The notes beneath the pieces are model-generated. The model saw only the letters and a program-made list of their open reading frames with translations. It was not told where the DNA came from and did no database searches. From positions 2,133,501-2,197,500 of the forward strand of contig JABWDB010000037.1 in the NCBI GenBank assembly GCA_019614645.1: a stretch of DNA of 64,000 nt, in the 5' to 3' direction. The position numbers and the translations under genes were made by a program. Positions 48,623-61,360 of this stretch are shown in pieces; the first letter of the stretch is position 1, and the number at the start of each line of letters is the position of its first letter. This stretch comes from Stratiolaelaps scimitus. Its lineage: Eukaryota; Arthropoda; Arachnida; Mesostigmata; Laelapidae.

Positions 48623-51600
48623 CCTCGCTCTCTAGCCCTCTGTGGCTGCAGTCTGCAAGATCCTGACGTCCTGCATCCAAGCAGTCCTTCGCCGCCCTCC
48701 TTGCTGTCCTCCCGGCTGGCCTGCTATTACCTGCCTGATGTTCTGCTAGATGGTTCCGCCATGATCATTCCAAGCTATCCCGGCCATATCAATCTGTCCA
48801 TCACTGTCCTTCCGCGTAGTTGGCTCCCCCATTCGTTCCCTTATTAGCTCCGACCTGACCGATCGGTCCCTGGGAAGGGCAAGGTTGGCCAGGCAGACAG
48901 GCAGCGGAATCAACAAAGACAGTATAAAGGACAGAAAGAGAGGGAGTTTGACCGGGAGGACATGGGGACGACGTTCTGCCGCTTCGAAGCGAACCCCAGG
49001 CCACGCCGGCCCGCGCTTCATATCAGGGCGAGGTGAAGGCCCAGAGAGACTATTCGCAGTTGGAAGTTAGCCATCATCAGCGACGGACAAACGCAGGCAT
49101 TATTATGGCTTGCCGACAGCTGGGTAGAAGCGACATACCATAGTAGGTCGCATTAACCTGGCCAACTTTGAAGGATATAGGGAAAGACACAGCCCAGAGT
49201 GTCACCCAGAGGAAGGTGCACCGTGAGCCATCGCCTTTTCCCCACACTCTCTCAGTTTCGGAGTCATTCGGAGCTGTCGCTGATGAAGAAGTGCAGCAGA
49301 CCAGGACCCCAGCCTCATCGACGTACATACGATATATGACGGAGGCGGGGTCGCACCGAAGAACCTGCCACACAGAAAGAAGCTTCCCGAGAAGGTCGAC
49401 AACTCAGCCCAAGCTATGAGAGCGGTGAGTGGTGGTTAGGTAGGTACCCTATGAGTTTTTGGGGTCCCGACGGCGGTTATCCGCGCCTGCCAACAGGATG
49501 ATGATGAAGATCGTGATGAAAACTTTTGACGTCGAGAACAGATCGCGAGCGAATCGCGATAACGGTTTGTCCTCTCTTCACTCGGCATGGATGGAGGAGG
49601 ATGTCGACCCGTCGATCAAGGGGGTAGTCGGGGGTAGGGCCGGCCTCGGAAGGGGTAAAGAGGCAATCGGACAACATAAAAACATCGAGAAGCGGTTAGT
49701 AGTTTGTAACGCGCCCGTACTGTTGGATGCAGACGGCTCGAATCGGACTGGCAGCAGCAGCAGCAACGGCGGCGGCGAAGACCAAGCCTCCTCTCTCGCG
49801 AGACCCACCGGCCGTTAATGGCAATGAAGATATCGATTGATTTCTTCACCTCTCAAACTCTTCCGCCGTTCCTCGCTGCTGACCGGGTGCGGGTATCGCC
49901 GCTTGCCTTCACCCCCCGACGCCACTGCGGCCTGTGACCGAATCAACCGACGCCGACTCGATGGCGTCAAATCGGTACGGCCGCATCAGCAGTCGTTGCG
50001 ACACTGCGCAAATCGCGGATGAGAAGGAAAAGCATTTTTCAATTGTGAACTTGTTCGCCATTTCATGTTGGTGTTCGCGTGTGTGTGTGTGTCACTTCGT
50101 TCGATCGTCGATGGGGGTTGGGAGATTGGCAACTGGGTGGTGGCTACGAGAGGTCCAAGGGTGCGCTGGCAGGGGGGAGGTGGTGCGGGGAGGCGGGATC
50201 GTTGGAGAATAGGATCGACAATCGCTCGTCGAACTGTCGGTCCGGAAGGAAATGCGGGACTCACTCAACGGACCTGGAACAGGGTCCGACCACAGCAGGA
50301 TCCGACGACACGGATCGGAGGGTGATGTAAAACGCAGAACGAACGAAGAGGACGAAGAGACACGTGGGCGGAGTCACATTATGAGATGCGAAGGCGCAAA
50401 ATGACAGGTAAATAAAATGATCAGTGACGTCACGTTGGTGAGCGCCAACTTAAAGTTCGCATAGCGGAAAGTTAAGAAGAACAACAATGCAATAAACGTC
50501 ACAATGCAACAGATGCTGACATTATCAACATCTGTCTACGTCGTCGATTGTTTAGAGAACTTGAGCTATGTGAAATTGTGGCTCCGACAATAAATCATGA
50601 TTTGAATAGAAAATTTACTGTCATTCGCCTAGTAGCAATGTGCATTTGATGTCGTGCTGGCCGAGGAGCATATCGCTCAAGTTATACTGGATATTTACTG
50701 AAACAAAGAACACCACTACCGAGTCACGGGGTCCTTCGATAGCAGTGTATATGCATCGTTCTGGCTTGACAATTTTGCACACTATTGTGGAGCAGCCTCA
50801 GTTGCGTCCAATGGTAGGTAGTGTATTTTTCAACAAACGGGTTGAAATGGGTAAAACCTAATTAAATTGGTCCAACTTCTAGATGCCGTCCGTTCACGCG
50901 GGCCAGCAGCTCAATAGGCTAAAGTACCTTCAGCAAGAAACTTGTTCCAAGTTCGAGCAAACCGAATTACAAGGCACGAGTATGCACCAGTATAGCACAT
51001 CAGCTTGTACAAACGAAATTAAGGTGGGATCGTAAAAATCGTGGAGACCCTACCAAACTTCCCGAGCGAACTTCTTTAGACGCTCGGACACGCGGAGTCA
51101 AGTAGATGCGATTCGACATTCGAGTCTCCCACACGAGGAGGAAATCGCCTCTCTTTCCACCAATAACGGCAGCTCTAACCAATTTACGAGTACCATCGAG
51201 CACAAATCTGTTAAATAAATAATAAAGGGGCATTCTGGTAACTTGTGCGTCAACTTCAGAAAGCTGACTTCATGTATATACCAGTTATGCCTGTGTGACG
51301 GTGTTGTCTAACAAAAGCATTTGCCAGGTCCTCCCCCTGCAAAGATCCTATCTGCACTTTGCTAATCGGGTCGATTTCAAACATGTGAGACGTTGATGGA
51401 AGTATTTTGTATTCGTGTTTAGATTGCACGATCCTCACGTTCGACTCCCCCCGGGGGAAAAAATCGCCGGGAAAAGCTTATTTCCCATTGCGAAACGGGC
51501 CCACACTTCAGATCGATCGCAAATCGCTGACTGACGGTGAAAGACGCACAGTTGGTCAGCAGGCCCGTCCCGGATCCAGCGACACTCACACGAAGTTAGG

Positions 51601-53355
51601 CAACTGCCATCTGCTCGCCAACTGTCTAGAACGTAGACACCCCGCTGAGTAGCCCAATCCAAGTGACGTCGGTCAGCCTGGTCTCGGCCGTTCGCTAGCT
51701 CAACAAAAAACCCCGGGGGTATACGGGGGTGAGGAGGGCAGGGGTAGCTAGTGACCAGTTCGTAGAGTTTCAGTTCGCACTCGGTAGAAGTGAGAGGCGT
51801 TTGTGTTGGCTCTTCCGACCTTCCTACAGCCTGTCTCAATTCCCGCACGCAGCGTTCACAGACAGGAAGAACTCTCCCCACTGGACGGAAGAAAACACGC
51901 ACGCACACACACAAACGCACTCTAGACCCCCCCCTCGACGATCTAACGAAACTGTTCTCTCGGAAATTTATGGACGCGCACACCCGTTGTTCGTCGTCGG
52001 TGGACCGGGAGCCGGCAGTGACTCCACAGAGGAAGATACCACGCGAAGAAGGCACAAGGATAGGAACGTTAGGATAGGTTGGGATACGACGAAAGAATGA
52101 GAGGCTGAGTAAGGCTCTCAGTGGTGGAAGACAGCTCTTGTCAGTGGCTGGTTCGTTCTGCCCCACGCCCCCACGGCTTTGCCCTTACGGTGAAGGGTAG
52201 CAGCCCCCCCCCCCCCAAGGCTGAAGGCCCTGGTCCAGCCGCAGCAGAAGGACTCAGATCCCACAGCAGCAGCAGCAGCACATCCGATTTGCAGCAGTGG
52301 TGCGCAGCGCAAAACGAACGGACAGTTTTATGTTACGGCCATTGAGATTCAATTACTCGGGGGACTGGAGCTTGGGGCTAAGCAGGGGAGCACTGTCTGT
52401 GTGGGCAATGGCCAGCCCTCAACAGCTCAACCAGAACCCAGATTTCGACCCTTCTTCTCTTCGCCTTCGGCGCCGTTCGAGACTCAATCTGATCCGGGCA
52501 CGGCGGTCTGGGCTGACGGTTATCCGCCGGAGGCTGCACTCGAAACGGCGCCCAAGTTGGCTACAAAACGGCTGCCCAACAGAGGCCCCGGAGCACTATC
52601 TGTCAGCTTACTGCTCATGGAACAGATTTTTAGCAGCGTTGCTTCGTTCCGAATGCGAACATGTCATACAGTTCATCTGTCTATCGTACCCCCCCGCCCG
52701 CGACTACACACCCGGCCAATACATTGCATACAAAATGGGACCAATCATTTCGGCTTTCAGCGGCGGCGGCAGCAGCAGCAACTCATACGGCTCTAGGCTA
52801 GTTGATATAGAATAAAATCGAAATCCCTACCGTATCCACAGGCAAGCGAGCGACTCAAGGGTATTTTCCTAACGATGAATTTCGAGCCTTGACACGTCTT
52901 TTACAATAGATCAGTTGGCTACTTGCGTGCCTCGCATCCACGTACATCGCTGCGTCGCACGGCATTGTGTGAGAACAACCCTACCAGGACTAGACTAATT
53001 CCTATTATACGTCTTCTAAAAGCACAAGAGAAATAACAGTTGGCTATATTCATGGTGTCATTGATAGGAAATTGCCTTTCGCACATAGGACATGCTATAC
53101 ATTCAATGAAAGAGATCTACAATACAGCTATAGGCTACACAGGCCGAACACGTTACTGGTGAGACTTCCCCTCAGGACTTTCAGCGCATCAGGCAATGGA
53201 TAGCAGTTTAAGGACTAATAAATGAGACCTCCTCAAATGAATGACTTTATCTAGGATCTATCCCGGGATCTGGATAGATGAATGAATGGCTGTACCTGCT
53301 ACGTTCGAACAGTCCGCAAAAATTGTATGTCCACTGCCTACGTACCCATAATTCG
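48000..53355. other. unassigned DNA
   Basis: No gene is recognised. The block includes (CAG)n (48584-48621), a strong pyrimidine-rich acceptor-like site near 49255 with a donor-like agcg|gtgagt near 49424 but no frame open right across, a G-rich block (50155-50205), and a 243-codon minus frame (51435-52166) overlapped by plus frames. A possible eroded SINE copy with a cattcgagtctccc B-box-like motif and a ttaaataaataataaag tail lies at about 51060-51230. Confidence 0.45.
48584..48621. repeat. (AGC)12 trinucleotide run
   Basis: The longest pure CAG-class run in the window. Confidence 0.97.
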
Positions 53356-53360
53356 AGTAC

Positions 53361-53516
53361 CAGCGCAGTGGCTCAGACGGTGGCTAACGTCTGGCTTAAA
53401 TAAAAGCCGCAGCCCAAAGGCAGGTTCGAATTGTCCCGCCACCTGGTGAGGACCTCTAAGAGAACTTGAGCATTGGAAAAATTGCAGATTCTTTAATAAT
53501 AAACCAATAAACCTAT
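53361..53516 (+). repeat. SINE-A copy with intact tRNA-like head
   Basis: The head is gcgcagtggctcagacggtg (A box) with the B box ggttcgaattgtccc about 45 bases later, starting near 53423. Then come cgccacctggtgaggac, ctctaagagaacttgagcat, a gcagattcttt block and aataaaccaataaacc. The copy ends in a t/c-rich stretch (tatacctttctctc). This is the best full-length member of the family in the window. Confidence 0.85.
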
Positions 53517-53519
53517 ACC

Positions 53520-56090
53520 TTTCTCTCATTTCTTCATCGGAGACCGCTGAGTAGACGAAGTCATGGCTTTTTCACTCGGCGTGCTCGTAACTGTTTGGTA
53601 AGTCGCTGAATGATTTCAGGGGTGTCGTTCCTCTCGGCAAGGACCTTAAAGTCACCAAGGGCCGAAATGACCAAGATCCTGGTGACTTGTCCTGGACAAC
53701 TTCTCTCGTTCTCTGCTTTGAGTGCCTCGTCTCTACGTTCGGTCCATCTGAAATCATCCGAGTACGTGTAGTTTTCTTTCGAGAGAGAGAGAGAGAGAGA
53801 TATAGAGCGACAGAGAGAGAATAGACCGAGACTCATAGGCGTCTGCCATAGGCGGCACAGAAGCACTCCTCGTGGAGGCAGCGAACAGCGCCACGTAGCT
53901 AGCAAATGGCACTTCAGTCCTTCAATGGATGGATTGCAATTAGGGCGACGCCATCATCATATATTCGTCCATTGTCGTTTTCCATGTCAGGTCGTCCAAT
54001 CCTCGACTACCGCCACAAGTAGTACAACTACTTCGCGTCACTGGCCCTTACTTGCTGTTCATTCCGCCTCACGACCATGCGCCTATCTGACGCAGACAAG
54101 GCCCCAGGGCGTCGTTACCGTAGATGCAAATACTGCCCTTTTTTTCCCTCGCGCTTTCACCCGTTCAAATGTACCACCGTCTTCCTCTTATTCGTGGACG
54201 CGCACACACACACACACACAGTCGCTCTCGTTGGTAGCCTCGGCGCCTCCATGTCCGCTATTCTAGTTCCGCTCGCGTCCTAGTTTCCCAGTGCCTCAGC
54301 ACCGACGACGCTGTCCTTCGGCCGAAAGGCGACTAAGGCAGCAGGCCGCTTTCGCCGCCCAAAAGCCCAGTGATGGATCGCCTTTAATGCGTTGCCATCC
54401 GCCACTGGGTTCGTTCCGTTCACGTATCAGACGACGACCGCAAGCTATCCTTTTCCTGGTCGCTCCACTTCAACTTGCTACTACTACTGCTGCTGTCGCA
54501 GCGTCCGCCAGCTCGTTCCACGACGACAGCGACCTCTCGTCGGTTGCCGAGGGGTCGCCGCTGCTGTGGCCTTGCTCGCGCGTTCTTGGCCTCCACGCTA
54601 CTCCGTTCCGTCTTCGACCTTCTCGATCCCAATCTATGGAGGATCACATCGACGCTGCGGCAATAGGGAGATGGTCCCACTTCCGGAAGGACTGGTTAGC
54701 GAAAGCCTCGTCACAGCCCAACGGAGTGTGACACATACGCTGAAAAAAAAAACATATATCCCACAACGACGTGGTCCCGGTGTCCCGGACGCGTACCATC
54801 ACTGGTGCCGGCAAAAGGATGGGGTATGGATGCTGTGAATATAAACGAGACGATTTACCTGCGGGCTTGCTGTCAGAGGACGGAACGAGATCAAGGTAAC
54901 TAACGCTCCATCACAGAACGACGAAAAAAAAATACACCTCAGCGGGATGTGTGTCTGTGTCCGTGCGCACGTTCCTGTAAAACGTCGTCAATTCAGCGAG
55001 CTCATTCGCAGCAAGATCATCATTGACGAAACAACCAGGGCGCATTTTAGTCTTGAAGAAAAAGTTATTACAACCAAATAATGTGTGTGCCATGAACACC
55101 TTCAACGGTCTGTAACTGTTAGCTTCAATTAAACATCTATGAACAATCGACAGTCAATCGAGACCGATAAAAATCTCCTCCCAGAAAATAAAACAAGAAA
55201 GAGTCCCTTTGAAAACGTGTACGGAATCCCACACCATTTGTGGTATAATACACACAACGGGCAAAGATAGCAAGAAAAATGCAAGAAAACATTGCCTTCT
55301 GAGGGGGTTTTCATTTCGTTACCAAAAGGAAATACCCGAGATGGATCGTCCTGCTGTGCAGAACCAAATAAACGAGGCAAGAAAAATTGAGAAATTCTCA
55401 GCTGGATCAGAAGCGGACATTCTGTCGATAAGCGGCAATTTCGTATGCAACCCAATACTCAAAGGCTCTGTCATCTAATGTGATCGTCATATTTTCCTCT
55501 GACACCAATTAATTAATTTCTACTCTATCGACAAATCTCTTGCGTATGATTACAAATGTTCTCTCTCAAAATATAGGCTGTATGTTCTCGTAGAGATTCT
55601 TTTTTTGTATTTCGTGTCGGCAATTATAGTACATTTACATACTTAACTAATTTCGGGTAGTCAATTTTTATAGAGCACGCGTCTTTTTGTTAGAATTGCA
55701 TTATTTGTTTGGTCGCTTTCTCCACTGTGCTGGTGGTTGAGACCCCATACATTTACTCGTGCACAACTGAACTCTCCGAAACTCGAAACCATGTGCGGTC
55801 ATAAATTCGGATATTATCCGTCTCCCCGAGGGCTCGAGTGAATCAATTAGTGACATTTGATAAGGACACCCATAATGGACGCTTCAATGCGTCATAATTA
55901 AGTCTACATTGTAATTAAATAACAGAAAGTCGGCGGACATCTCACAGGTCACCGTCCACCGTTGCCACATTCGTCGATCGTTGTGTCAGCTTCGAAACGG
56001 ACAGAAACAATTAGTTGGATCACACAATTATTATGATACCATCTGGCCACCATGCCTAACGCACTACCGCCACATTAGCCATACACGATA
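53520..56090. other. unassigned DNA
   Basis: No gene is recognised. The contents are GA (53780-53800) and CA (54201-54220) tracts, and AT-rich unique DNA from 54900. A 43-codon plus frame at 55139-55270 and a 64-codon minus frame at 54911-55105 are of mixed composition but unassigned. Confidence 0.45.
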
Positions 56091-56093
56091 TTT

Positions 56094-56147
56094 GCCCGAC
56101 GACGAATGAGATCGATCGCTTTGCAGCGATTCGTCTCTCCGTCGGGC
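56094..56147 (-). other. strong stem-loop next to candidate exon donor
   Basis: The outer arms gcccgac (56094-56100) and gtcgggc (56141-56147) pair perfectly. Inside them gacga pairs with tcgtc, and atcgct with agcgat around a ttgc tetraloop, with bulges between. It lies about 55 bases inside the intron downstream of the candidate exon 56203-56257, on the same strand. Confidence 0.6.
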
Positions 56148-56202
56148 AGAATATCTACGGCGCGATTTCTATGACGACAGCCGCCAGAATCTATGAACTT
56201 AC

Positions 56203-56257
56203 CTGAGTGTGGTAGACTGAGGGTGGCGATCATGCTGAGCTTCCTTTGGGTTTCGTC
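56203..56257 (-). CDS. candidate 55-nt internal exon
   Basis: This is the best splice-site pair in the window. On the minus strand ttgccctcttttcag is followed by 55 nt ending ctcag and then gtaagttc, both close to consensus. One frame gives DETQRKLSMIATLSLPHS plus one base; another gives RNPKEAQHDRHPQSTT. The third has a stop. The first frame contains RKLS, a PKA-type site pattern, which is only suggestive. Length 55 means skipping would shift the frame. A stem-loop sits just downstream in the putative intron. No neighbouring exon or homologue is recognised. Confidence 0.4.
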
Positions 56258-56259
56258 CT

Positions 56260-57205
56260 GAAAAGAGGGCAAGCCGAATACAAGAAGGGTCCATTATTAT
56301 TACTTGATGAGTTCGTCGATTTCGTATAGGCGTAGAGTTATCGCTGAATGAGAATTCAAATGAAAAGTTCTGCTCACTGTCACGTGTTTATAGGATATGT
56401 GTCAGCGTGTCATTGGGTCAATTTCTGGGGTAGGCAGATCGTTTTGCTCGATAAGTCTCCTCAGGAACGTCCGCAGGAAGTTGGAGACAGCCCAGTGCCT
56501 GATTACTCAAACGTCGCCAAATGACAACTGGTCTAGTTATCATTGTAAGAAGCGTAGTAACACTCATGATCACGAAAAAAAAACATTAATGACACCAATT
56601 GCGTTTCTACATGTTTGTCCTTGAAGTAACACTCTCTATATACGAGATCAAAGTGTATCTGGAAAGGGTTTGCCAATTTTACCGGAGTACTTAGGCGGCT
56701 AAGTTTCGGGTAGTTGTTCACCTCGCAGAAAAGCTCATAAATCACCATTATGATCTGTGCTGAGTCTACAAACCCTGTGAAAAGCTATGTGCTGACATAA
56801 AGCATAACTCGTATATCGTTGTTTTCTAATTCACAACTCGCTATTACGATTCTTTTACATCTGACTCGGTAAGCGTATGGCACGTGCAAGGCACACATGC
56901 TCCAAGAGCATGTTACCTCGGTGTTACTGTCAGTGGGCTGAGTTTGACCATGTTCTGCACGTGCTATAAACGTATATTCACACATCTTGTACTATGTTTC
57001 AGTCGTGCTGATTGTCCATACGGCCAAGAGACGACTCTTTTTGCTCTAAGTCGAAAGGCAAAGTGACGCTATCACATGAGCCGGATGTGGGAGGAGGCTA
57101 TAATGAAATTGGAGTCGCGTTGAGATGGGTGCCCAAGTGTCGACACCGTGTCGAACTCCCACGTGGGATTCGGCGGGCGCCGCTGTACTCCGAGGGATTG
57201 GGAGC
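56260..57205. other. unassigned DNA
   Basis: Unique AT-moderate sequence with no recognised gene. Short mixed-composition frames occur on both strands. Confidence 0.5.
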
Positions 57206-57207
57206 CC

Positions 57208-57221
57208 TCTTCTCTCTCTCA

Positions 57222-57286
<65 letters not shown>
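57208..57286. repeat. composite (CT)n(TA)n(GA)n self-complementary array
   Basis: CT runs into TA near 57230 and TA runs into GA near 57252. The CT arm is complementary to the GA arm, so the whole ~79 bases can fold on itself. Confidence 0.95.
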
Positions 57287-57289
<3 letters not shown>

Positions 57290-57290
<1 letters not shown>

Positions 57291-58309
57291 ATCCCTTCTC
57301 CCATCTTGCATTTCCCCAACCAAGTAATAATAGTCGCTACATGCGCGCGCGCTCTGCTTTAATTCGTCCTTCGCACCTGCACTGCGCCGGCCACCATAAG
57401 CATATTTGGCGTTACCGTCTCTAGCTGCCGCCTGCCTCTTACGTTTCGTCGCTTAGCTGCACCATCACATTTTCTTCCGACAACCCAGTATGGGGATACA
57501 CATGGCCGGCTCGAAGTATGCTCATAGTCCGGGCTATGAGGAATACATTAATTTTGATAGATTACGTACCAATGGCCGCTCTGGGGGGGGGCGAAGCTGT
57601 TGGCTCTGCCGTGGTGAGGGATCTCCCAGCGAAATTCTCTTCCTCGACACCCCATCCCTTAGCGTTCCTCACATCCGAGGTCCTGCCCACGCCAGGCTTA
57701 CCCCCGACGTCCCCCGCAGAGAGCGCATCTCCGCATCGTTGCTGGCGGCTCCCAGCTACCAATCGGCGAGAAGACGATACCCACCCATCAATGCGCGACG
57801 AGACTATCACCAGCACTGTCAGCTAGCCAGAATCAATTTCCACCGGCAGTACAGAAAAAGCTCATAGTGCCACTTGGGGGTCACTAGTACCTTGCTGGCG
57901 TCGCCGCCCATACGGCGTTGCCTCGTTAGCTAGTCGGGTGCACCCAGACAAATGTTCTCGGAGCAGGCCCCTTCTGAGCAGAGGAGACCAGGCAGCTGAA
58001 AAGTGAATTCAACACACAGCCGTTTTGCCTGTGTTAACGGCAATAGAATCGCAGATTCCTCAGTAGAACAATTAATAAACTTTGGTATCATGTGGCAATA
58101 TATATATATATATATATATATGTATATTTTTGCTCTGCAGTCCGGAAAGGCGTTTGGAGCTCGACAACGGAGTGGAATATCTCATACTCAATGGTGGTAA
58201 TATCATATATTGACGATTCTTGTCGAGAGGACGTGAGATCCTCGCTGAGCGAGCATCTCTCCCCTCCCCTCCCTTTTGAGAGCTAGCTACTTTACGTATT
58301 CGTGCGCGT
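57290..58309. other. unassigned DNA
   Basis: A region at 57490-57867 is open in three frames, two plus and one minus. The minus frame ends just after a donor-like attg|gtacgt (about 57569), but the choice of frame cannot be justified. A TA tract lies at 58098-58122. Confidence 0.45.
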
Positions 58310-58477
58310 TCTCTAGGTATACTTGTTCTGTCTTTTTATTCACACGAGTTGTGTAATATTATAATATATCTATTTTACAAGCAGTGTGGTAAGCTTATAA
58401 ATATGTTACAATGTCCTTTCGCCAGTCGCTGTAGCGAGATAGAGTTCAGTCGTTGTTAGGTCTCTAGGTATACTTGA
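58310..58477 (-). mobile_element. 136-bp insertion between 16-bp direct repeats
   Basis: tctctaggtatacttg occurs exactly at 58310-58325 and 58462-58477, a probable target-site duplication. The insert 58326-58461, read on the minus strand, ends gtgtgaataaaaagacagaa, so an AATAAA lies about 12 bases from the 3' edge. It therefore looks like a short retrocopy or truncated retroelement end. The body is not recognised. A plus-strand tataaata lies inside, so a fragment of an LTR is an alternative. Confidence 0.55.
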
Positions 58478-58479
58478 TC

Positions 58480-59348
58480 ACAGCATTACGTAGCTCGATA
58501 TCTATATAAGATCTACGTTCTCGAACATCGAATCTATTAGAAACTAGCTCCTGCAAGAGTGGTATCTGTAAGAGGGTATCTCGTACTTTCTGTACACAGT
58601 CGAATAAAGTTCGAAAAGAAAAAAAGCTTATCCACGTTCGTAGCTCCACAGACTTCAGGCACTTCTATTTGGGTTCAGGGACCCACTCAAGTAATGCTTC
58701 TAGTCACTCGCAGCCTGCAGCAAACCGAGTGACCTATATTGAATCATGAGAAGGTACGTTTCGACGGCAGGGCCGCAACGATGGCGTCCACAATGTTTGG
58801 CCCATTGGAGGTTCTTGGATCATCAAATTAAGACGATACTCAGGCTAACGTGCAGTCGCCGTTTAAAATGATGACAGCTTGCAGAAGTTAAAAAGTGTGC
58901 TTGTTGAATTTGGTAAACAGTTAATTAACCCAAGCCCACGATTGGGGCAGGACTCAAGGTCCCAAGTAGATGTCTCAGGCGGTCTCCCGTGGCTAGGCGG
59001 AGCCTGAGAAGGCCCTGCTGCCGCCTTATGCCAGACACACTTGTGCCACAGGAGTCGGAGCTCAATCAAAGACCCCCCCGCCCACCGAAGCAAGAAGTTC
59101 ACAAACAACTAGAGCGCTCGGCAGTTCGAGGCTATATGTGTCAGACCCTGTCGTTGGGCCACCATCACAGCCGTTGCATGGCTGCAATCGTGGCGCGGTT
59201 GCCCGACCGAATCCTAATACCACTCGGCAGCGGTAACGAGAACAGGCTACAAGCCACCAGTAAGTAGTCGTCGAGTTGGCTGGCTCGTCCTTGTCCAACA
59301 GCAATAGCCGACTGTTGACCGCGCGACAGCGAAAATACACACACGCAC

Positions 59349-59386
<38 letters not shown>

Positions 59387-61355
59387 GGGTGGGTGTGGAC
59401 CTGCTCTGAGCAGAGTTGCCTCACATTACGTGCACATCTGGGGAAAGTGGGCTCAGATGCAGGTTCGGAGGCGAGCTCGGACCCATTGTGGACTCTGCAG
59501 AGCGGAACGAGAAGGTCGTATGAAAGGTTACATGGAAGTTGCCTCAACAGAAGTGGCCGACGACGACGGCAACATCACCACCACCACCGTGGACCAACAA
59601 GCATGGAAGCAACGCTTTGCGAGCGATCTTTATATCAGCCCTAAGCCTTCCGCGAACCATCGATAGGCCCGCACAACGATTTCGAACCACGAAGAACACA
59701 CAAGGGATACCTGCACTCACGACTACAGCGGCAGCAGCAGCAGCACATTTTAAAAACACGCATTTATTGTATTTTACTTTCGTTATCATTATGACAGTAA
59801 ACAGGCTGGGAAACCCGATACAATTCGAGTTCTCGGACGCACGCAGTAGACTGCAATTAGAACCATAGACACACTCTCAGCGGGGAAGAGATACACTCTC
59901 AGCAGAGGATGGTTTTAGCAGGCAGAGGCGTTTTGTCATCGACGTCAACCCCCTGCACTGGATCGGCCCACTTTCGTGGAGATTGGAAGCTGTCTCTGGT
60001 GGTGACCGTGCGTTTGAAGAAAATGTCCTCCTCAAAAAAAAAAAAAATAACCATAAACAGGTGTATATATATATATAATAGTAGAAGTATATATATGGGT
60101 GTGTGGCCTTCTTTGTAATCATCTTTCCTATGTACTACATATCTGCGCTGACATGATATGGACTTTTCTAGCCACTATCCACCGAGTTGATACAAAACCG
60201 GGCGGTACCACCACGGTATTTGGTTTCTATTGACCTGACCGGGCCTAGATCTCCCCCCCCCCAGCCCCCCGGCGCTGGTTGATGATGTTGTTCGCGTCGC
60301 CAAAGTCCCTGGAGACTGTCCTGTCCCCGGGTAGAGGTTAGGCACATTTGTGGGGCGCGGTAGGAGGGGGTCGTTCCAGTGGGCAAGCTTTGGCCTATAG
60401 AGGAACTGCAAGGTTTGTACAGGAACTGCATATGTCTGCATACACTTGCCCGTCTGCGAGTCTTTGCCGTATTTTAGAGTTAGCAGCGCTCTTCTAACCC
60501 ATCTGCTAGCACTATCCCATGATCAGCACGACCACGAACTCGACCAATAGCGCACCCCGTCGATTCCGCATCGACGACAGGCCCATCCGCGCACTCACAA
60601 GCGGCTGCTTGCCCGACGAGCGTTCGCCGCCTTTCTGGGCGCGGAAGCTTCGTTCGGATCAGCCAAAGCAGACAGAATATCTCCTCGCCGCGACTGGCCG
60701 ACTCTGTCTCTCTGAGCCCTGATCGCGGAGGGAGCTATGCGTTAACCAAGTCCCATGAAAGCACTCCATTCCAGACTCCTGTCCTCACCCGCCGTTCGTG
60801 CTGTCTCTTCCGGCTCTCGCTGACGTTCGGTAACTCTGCCGCCGTATGTCCAGATGCCCTCTTCCAGACGGTCTCTCGGTAGCCCCCCACCCCGTATAAG
60901 CGTATAAGCCTGTCCGCCTCGCGAATCCTTTGGAGCTTGTCAAGCCGCAAGCCGCACCTGCACATGCCGCGGGCTCCGATATATATATATATATATATAT
61001 ATGGAGAGAGAGAAAGAGAGAGTCGAGGATGTTCTATTTGGATGGGTGTACGGTTGTATTCATGGACGGTACAGGAGAGCAAGCGGGGACGGCTGACCCA
61101 CAGATATCGAGGCAGGGACAGATATGAATGATATTCCATTACTATCGTGTGCACGTAACTGAATACTACCGCTGGCGACCAACTGAGGGCTTAAATAAAT
61201 ATATCAGGAGATAGACGACGGTCTACCGAAATGGAATACCATCTATAGAGAAGTGCCCATAACGGATTCAAGAACCGGGCGAACACGGGGGATCGACTAA
61301 CTTCCTACTAACCCATTTTTTTTTCTTTTTCTTGAGAGGAGAAAATTTTCTTCAA
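58480..61355. other. unassigned DNA
   Basis: No gene is recognised. There are TA tracts at 59349-59386, 60065-60095 and 60979-61002 (the last followed by GA). Plus frame 58989-59267 ends near a donor-like acca|gtaagt, but no acceptor pairs with it. Confidence 0.45.
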
Positions 61356-61360
61356 ACGAA

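Noticed and set aside
49230..49430. Strong acceptor-like tract near 49255 with donor-like gtgagt near 49424
   Set aside because: All three frames between them contain stops, so no coding exon is supported.
51435..52166. 243-codon minus-strand frame
   Set aside because: Plus frames are open over the same DNA, composition is biased, and no domain, splice or promoter support was found.
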